Positions 61,282-64,000 of a stretch of 64,000 nt of DNA are shown in pieces (positions within the stretch are counted from its first letter, which is position 1; every line of letters begins with the position of its first letter). The notes under the pieces are model-generated. The model was not told the origin of the DNA. It made no database searches and saw nothing but the letters and a program-made list of their open reading frames with translations. Origin of the DNA: Pedobacter sp. AJM (GTDB lineage: Bacteria > Bacteroidota > Bacteroidia > Sphingobacteriales > Sphingobacteriaceae); NCBI RefSeq assembly GCF_002197755.1, contig NZ_NHOT01000003.1, positions 806,001-870,000 on the forward strand, in the 5' to 3' direction. The position numbers were made by a program, and so were the translations under genes.

Positions 61282-62031
61282 TTAAATGGTTTGTGTCATA
61301 TCCTGTCCGAAAAGCTCTTTATTTTTAAATGGATAATGACCCAGTAAATCATATAGCTTTCCGCTTTGAACAGCTTCCGTAAGGGTATTGAGGTGTTTAT
61401 CGTGGTGCAGGTCTGTTCCGGCAAGGTCATACATGTTTTCTTTTAACAGATATTCTGCAAATTGCTTTACTTCTTTGCCATAATAACCCACAATTGACAA
61501 CAGATTTAATTGCAACAAGCAGCCTTTGTCTTTAAAGCGGTTGAGTCTTGTCCTATCTTTAAAATAGAACGTATAACGCTCAGGATGCGCCAGAATAGGC
61601 CTGTATCCTTTAATTTCTACATCAAAAACCCGTTGACTGATATTCGGACTTTCATTCAGATAGGACATTTCAATTAACAGAAACTTTTGTTGAATAGGGC
61701 ACATTTCTGCTTCCAGGTCAAAATCCTGATCGATCATATATTCCGCCCCGGAATCTAATTTTAATGAAACCTTTGCCTGATCCATGGCCAGCTGCAAGGC
61801 AAACCGGGCCTGATCTATGCTGAGTTTGGTATTCGGATACAATTCCTTAAAGATATGGGGGGTTGCAATCAATTGATCGAAACCCAGATCCTCCAATGCC
61901 TTCACAAATCTTAATGAAGTGGCCACATCGGGCGAACCATCATCAATACCAGGAAGAATGTGCGAATGCATGTCTATTCCTAACCAGGAAATATCCGTAA
62001 TTTTATTTTTTTTACTAAAAAAGTTAAACAT
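61282..62031 (-). CDS. CpsB/YwqE-like PHP-family tyrosine-protein phosphatase
   Basis: 249 residues. Metal-binding PHP motif DMHSHILPGIDDG (20-32), ATPHIF, and later LAHPERY and GTDLHHDKH. Such Mn-dependent phosphatases dephosphorylate BY-kinases that regulate polysaccharide export. No kinase lies beside it; the only one in the window is the Wzc-like protein of locus A. It ends about 190 bases before the SLBB gene start. Confidence 0.9.
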   Translation of the reverse strand: MFNFFSKKNKITDISWLGIDMHSHILPGIDDGSPDVATSLRFVKALEDLGFDQLIATPHIFKELYPNTKLSIDQARFALQLAMDQAKVSLKLDSGAEYMIDQDFDLEAEMCPIQQKFLLIEMSYLNESPNISQRVFDVEIKGYRPILAHPERYTFYFKDRTRLNRFKDKGCLLQLNLLSIVGYYGKEVKQFAEYLLKENMYDLAGTDLHHDKHLNTLTEAVQSGKLYDLLGHYPFKNKELFGQDMTQTI

Positions 62032-62269
62032 TTTTATCAGAATACTGAATAGTTGTTAAAATAATTATTTAAAAAGCGACTCTTATCCTTATCATTAAAT
62101 TTAGCCGCCCTACTCTTTAAAATTCTTGACAGTTATTTTTATTTGTTTTAATTCACAACATAAAAAGAACTTAATTCTATACACCCACTACGCTATACTA
62201 TTTTAAATCAGATATTTAATCCGGAATATTCCAAAGTGGCTCATCATATATTCAGTATTCTTTTTCTTC
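62032..62269. other. Intergenic region between gmd2 and phosphatase gene
   Basis: 238 AT-rich bases. No gene, convincing promoter or terminator. A GGAATATTCC palindrome occurs at about 62223-62232. Confidence 0.4.
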
Positions 62270-63406
62270 TTATTCAAAATAATTCAGCGTTCTGTAACCA
62301 CCTTGTTTAAGGTATTCATCCTTCTTCATTAAATTCAGATCAGATGAGATCATATCTTTTACCAATAAAGGCAGGTCATATTGAGGTGTCCAGCCCAGTT
62401 TTGTTTTGGATTTGGTGGGATCGCCCAGTAATAAATCAACTTCGGTAGGCCTGAAATACTTTGGATCAACCCGCACAACCGTTTGCCCTGGTTTAAGGTT
62501 TTCAGCATTTAACCCTAAACGTGCAATACAATCCTGATCAACATCAATAATCACGCCTTTTTCGTGTTCATCCTTACCGGAAAATTCAATTTCGATACCC
62601 AGTTCGGCAAAACTCATGCGCACAAAATCGCGAACTGTGGTGGTTACCCCGGTGGCAATTACAAAATCTTCCGGCTGATCCTGCTGCAGAATTAACCACA
62701 TGGCTTCGATGTAATCTTTGGCATGCCCCCAATCTCTCTGGGCAGAAAGATTACCTAAATATAAACACTGCTGTAAACCCAGGGCAATTTTACAGGAGGC
62801 CCTGGTAATTTTCCTGGTAACGAAGGTTTCACCACGCAGCGGACTTTCATGGTTAAATAATATACCATTGCAGGCAAACATCTGGTAGGCCTCACGGTAA
62901 TTTACCGTGATCCAGTAGGCATACATTTTAGCTGCCGCATAGGGCGAACGCGGATAAAAAGGTGTGGTTTCGCTTTGCGGAACCGCCTGTACCAATCCAT
63001 AAAGCTCAGATGTGGAAGCCTGATAGATTTTTGTTTTTTGGGTTAAACCCAATATCCTGACCGCCTCCAATAAGCGTAAGGTGCCGAGACCATCTGCATT
63101 GGCTGTATATTCCGGCATTTCAAAACTCACCTGCACATGGCTCATGGCCGCAAGATTGTAAATTTCATCGGGTTGCACTTCCTGAACAATCCTGATCAGA
63201 TTGGTCGAATCAGTTAAATCACCATAATGCAGTTTGAAACGCACATTGCTTTCATGCTGATCCTGGTACAGGTGATCAATGCGGTCGGTATTAAAAGACG
63301 AAGCACGCCTTTTGATGCCATGCACAAAATATCCTTTTTTAAGTAAAAATTCTGCAAGGTATGCACCATCCTGTCCAGTTACACCTGTAATTAAAGCAAC
63401 TTTCAT
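62270..63406 (-). CDS. gmd: GDP-mannose 4,6-dehydratase (second full-length copy)
   Basis: 378 residues. Canonical Gmd: [14 protein letters not shown] (8-21), [23 protein letters not shown] catalytic pair, [32 protein letters not shown]. Gives GDP-4-keto-6-deoxymannose. No fcl or reductase lies next to it within the window, so it may share fcl with locus A or use a gene beyond the edge. Its N-terminal half is very similar to the copy at 34096-35223. It has its own candidate promoter. Confidence 0.95.
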   Translation of the reverse strand: MKVALITGVTGQDGAYLAEFLLKKGYFVHGIKRRASSFNTDRIDHLYQDQHESNVRFKLHYGDLTDSTNLIRIVQEVQPDEIYNLAAMSHVQVSFEMPEYTANADGLGTLRLLEAVRILGLTQKTKIYQASTSELYGLVQAVPQSETTPFYPRSPYAAAKMYAYWITVNYREAYQMFACNGILFNHESPLRGETFVTRKITRASCKIALGLQQCLYLGNLSAQRDWGHAKDYIEAMWLILQQDQPEDFVIATGVTTTVRDFVRMSFAELGIEIEFSGKDEHEKGVIIDVDQDCIARLGLNAENLKPGQTVVRVDPKYFRPTEVDLLLGDPTKSKTKLGWTPQYDLPLLVKDMISSDLNLMKKDEYLKQGGYRTLNYFE

Positions 63407-63429
63407 AAACTATTCTAATTCTCGAACTG

Positions 63430-63437
63430 CAAACATA
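63430..63437 (-). promoter_or_regulatory. Candidate promoter -7 box of the second gmd
   Basis: The minus strand reads TATGTTTG (TAnnTTTG), 24 bases before the ATG at 63406. A TTTA lies about 21 bp upstream as a weak -33. Confidence 0.5.
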
Positions 63438-63545
63438 CTGAATAATTCATTTGATTGATAAAGCACGCTGTATTTTAGAAAACAGGGGTTAAGCATTGAT
63501 CAGATTTCCTGTCAGATGATTTAAAGATTTCCTTAAAAACAAAGA

Positions 63546-63686
63546 TTAAGTAAGTGAATTTTGCCTGTTAAACCTATTGCGTTCTTTACGCTTTTCATTT
63601 TCTTTTAAACGTTTAAGGGCGAGGTATGCGATTAAATTAGAAAAAACTACGGCAGCAATGCCAAGGATTTCAATTTTCGTAATCAT
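63546..63686 (-). CDS. Small single-pass membrane protein, 46 residues
   Basis: Short ORF MITKIEILGIAAVVFSNLIA then YLALKRLKENEKRKERN: one hydrophobic helix (about 6-25) followed by a very basic tail, ending at residue 46 with a stop codon. Codon use looks normal. It lies alone between gmd2 and the dehydrogenase gene. Function unknown; the pattern fits an integral membrane microprotein, inside-positive at the C-terminus. Confidence 0.6.
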   Translation of the reverse strand: MITKIEILGIAAVVFSNLIAYLALKRLKENEKRKERNRFNRQNSLT

Positions 63687-63754
63687 AATAAAGGGATAAA
63701 CTAAATTGGAAACGAAAAATCAAAAGAAATGTTTTATGATTTTATTAAAAATCC

Positions 63755-64000
63755 TTACAACCTGGCATCTACCGCAGCACGATCAATGAAGGCCTTTGTA
63801 TCAAAAATAATAGTTCCGCTGTCTTTCCATGACTGGAAATCAATTTTCTGATAAGCGGCATGTGCTACGGCCAGTATCACCGCATCATAAGGCATAAAAT
63901 CATCTGCAGCAATCAGGTCAATTCCATATTCCAGCTTCACCTCTGCCGGGCTCGCCCATGGATCATAAATATCGGCCTCGATACTGAATGACTGTAGTTC
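63755..64000 (-). CDS. Nucleotide-sugar dehydrogenase, C-terminal end (cut by window edge)
   Basis: The frame is open from the edge at 64000 to the stop at 63755, giving 81 residues. DIYDPWASPAEV is like the UDP-binding C-terminal domain of UDP-sugar dehydrogenases of the WbpA/TviB group, and DAVILAVAHAAY is the following strand. Such enzymes oxidise a UDP-hexose or UDP-HexNAc to a uronic acid. The N-terminal catalytic part lies outside the window; the internal GTG at 63940 is not the real start. Confidence 0.85.
   Translation of the reverse strand, partial: ELQSFSIEADIYDPWASPAEVKLEYGIDLIAADDFMPYDAVILAVAHAAYQKIDFQSWKDSGTIIFDTKAFIDRAAVDARL

Overview
The window is chromosomal DNA from a Bacteroidota bacterium, most likely a Sphingobacteriaceae/Pedobacter-like species. 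This rests on Bacteroidota-type promoters (TTTG, 17-21 bp, then TAnnTTTG), AT-rich DNA with few Shine-Dalgarno sites despite a CCTCCTTT 16S tail, and protein families typical of the group. The genus is inference; no database search was made.

Layout. 1-5250: an rRNA operon on the minus strand, transcribed leftwards (three tandem promoters, 16S, tRNA-Ile, tRNA-Ala, 23S cut by the window edge). 5560-11100: housekeeping genes comF-like (+), glyA (-), scpA (-) and dxs (+). 11113-40285: envelope polysaccharide locus A, on the minus strand. 40505-43722: a polysaccharide deacetylase (+), a GH25 lysozyme (-), a methyltransferase (-) and two stretches without clear genes. 43773-64000: polysaccharide locus B, on the minus strand, with a CpsB-like phosphatase, a second gmd and the end of a nucleotide-sugar dehydrogenase gene at the right edge.

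Locus A reads as one long operon from a good promoter (38466-38495) to a hairpin terminator (12711-12740). Order: Wza-like exporter, Wzc-like tyrosine kinase, gmd-fcl (GDP-L-fucose), a six-gene CDP-3,6-dideoxyhexose set resembling CDP-ascarylose synthesis, then a visibly AT-richer block (about 13858-27280) with flippase, polymerase, an alpha-fucosyltransferase-like GT11, several other glycosyltransferases, two acyltransferases and a third GMD-like enzyme, and finally manC. A WcaJ-like initiating transferase (11113-12504) and a Wzi-like outer-membrane protein (38558-40285) flank it as separate units. The predicted product is a fucose- and 3,6-dideoxyhexose-containing Wzx/Wzy capsule or exopolysaccharide.

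Locus B is a tightly packed operon, many genes sharing ATGA junctions: large SLBB exporter, Wzz, flippase, DUF5672 protein, glycosyltransferases, polymerase, then a WbpV/WbpL/WbpM-like trio that would make and load a UDP-QuiNAc or UDP-FucNAc type primer sugar, and an outer-membrane barrel protein. Locus B has Wzz without a kinase domain but a PHP-type phosphatase next door, whereas the kinase is in locus A, so the two loci may share control. The most unusual points are the dideoxyhexose pathway with a reductase whose domains are in the opposite order to the classical E3 enzyme, and the presence of two complete Wzx/Wzy systems with different initiating enzymes.
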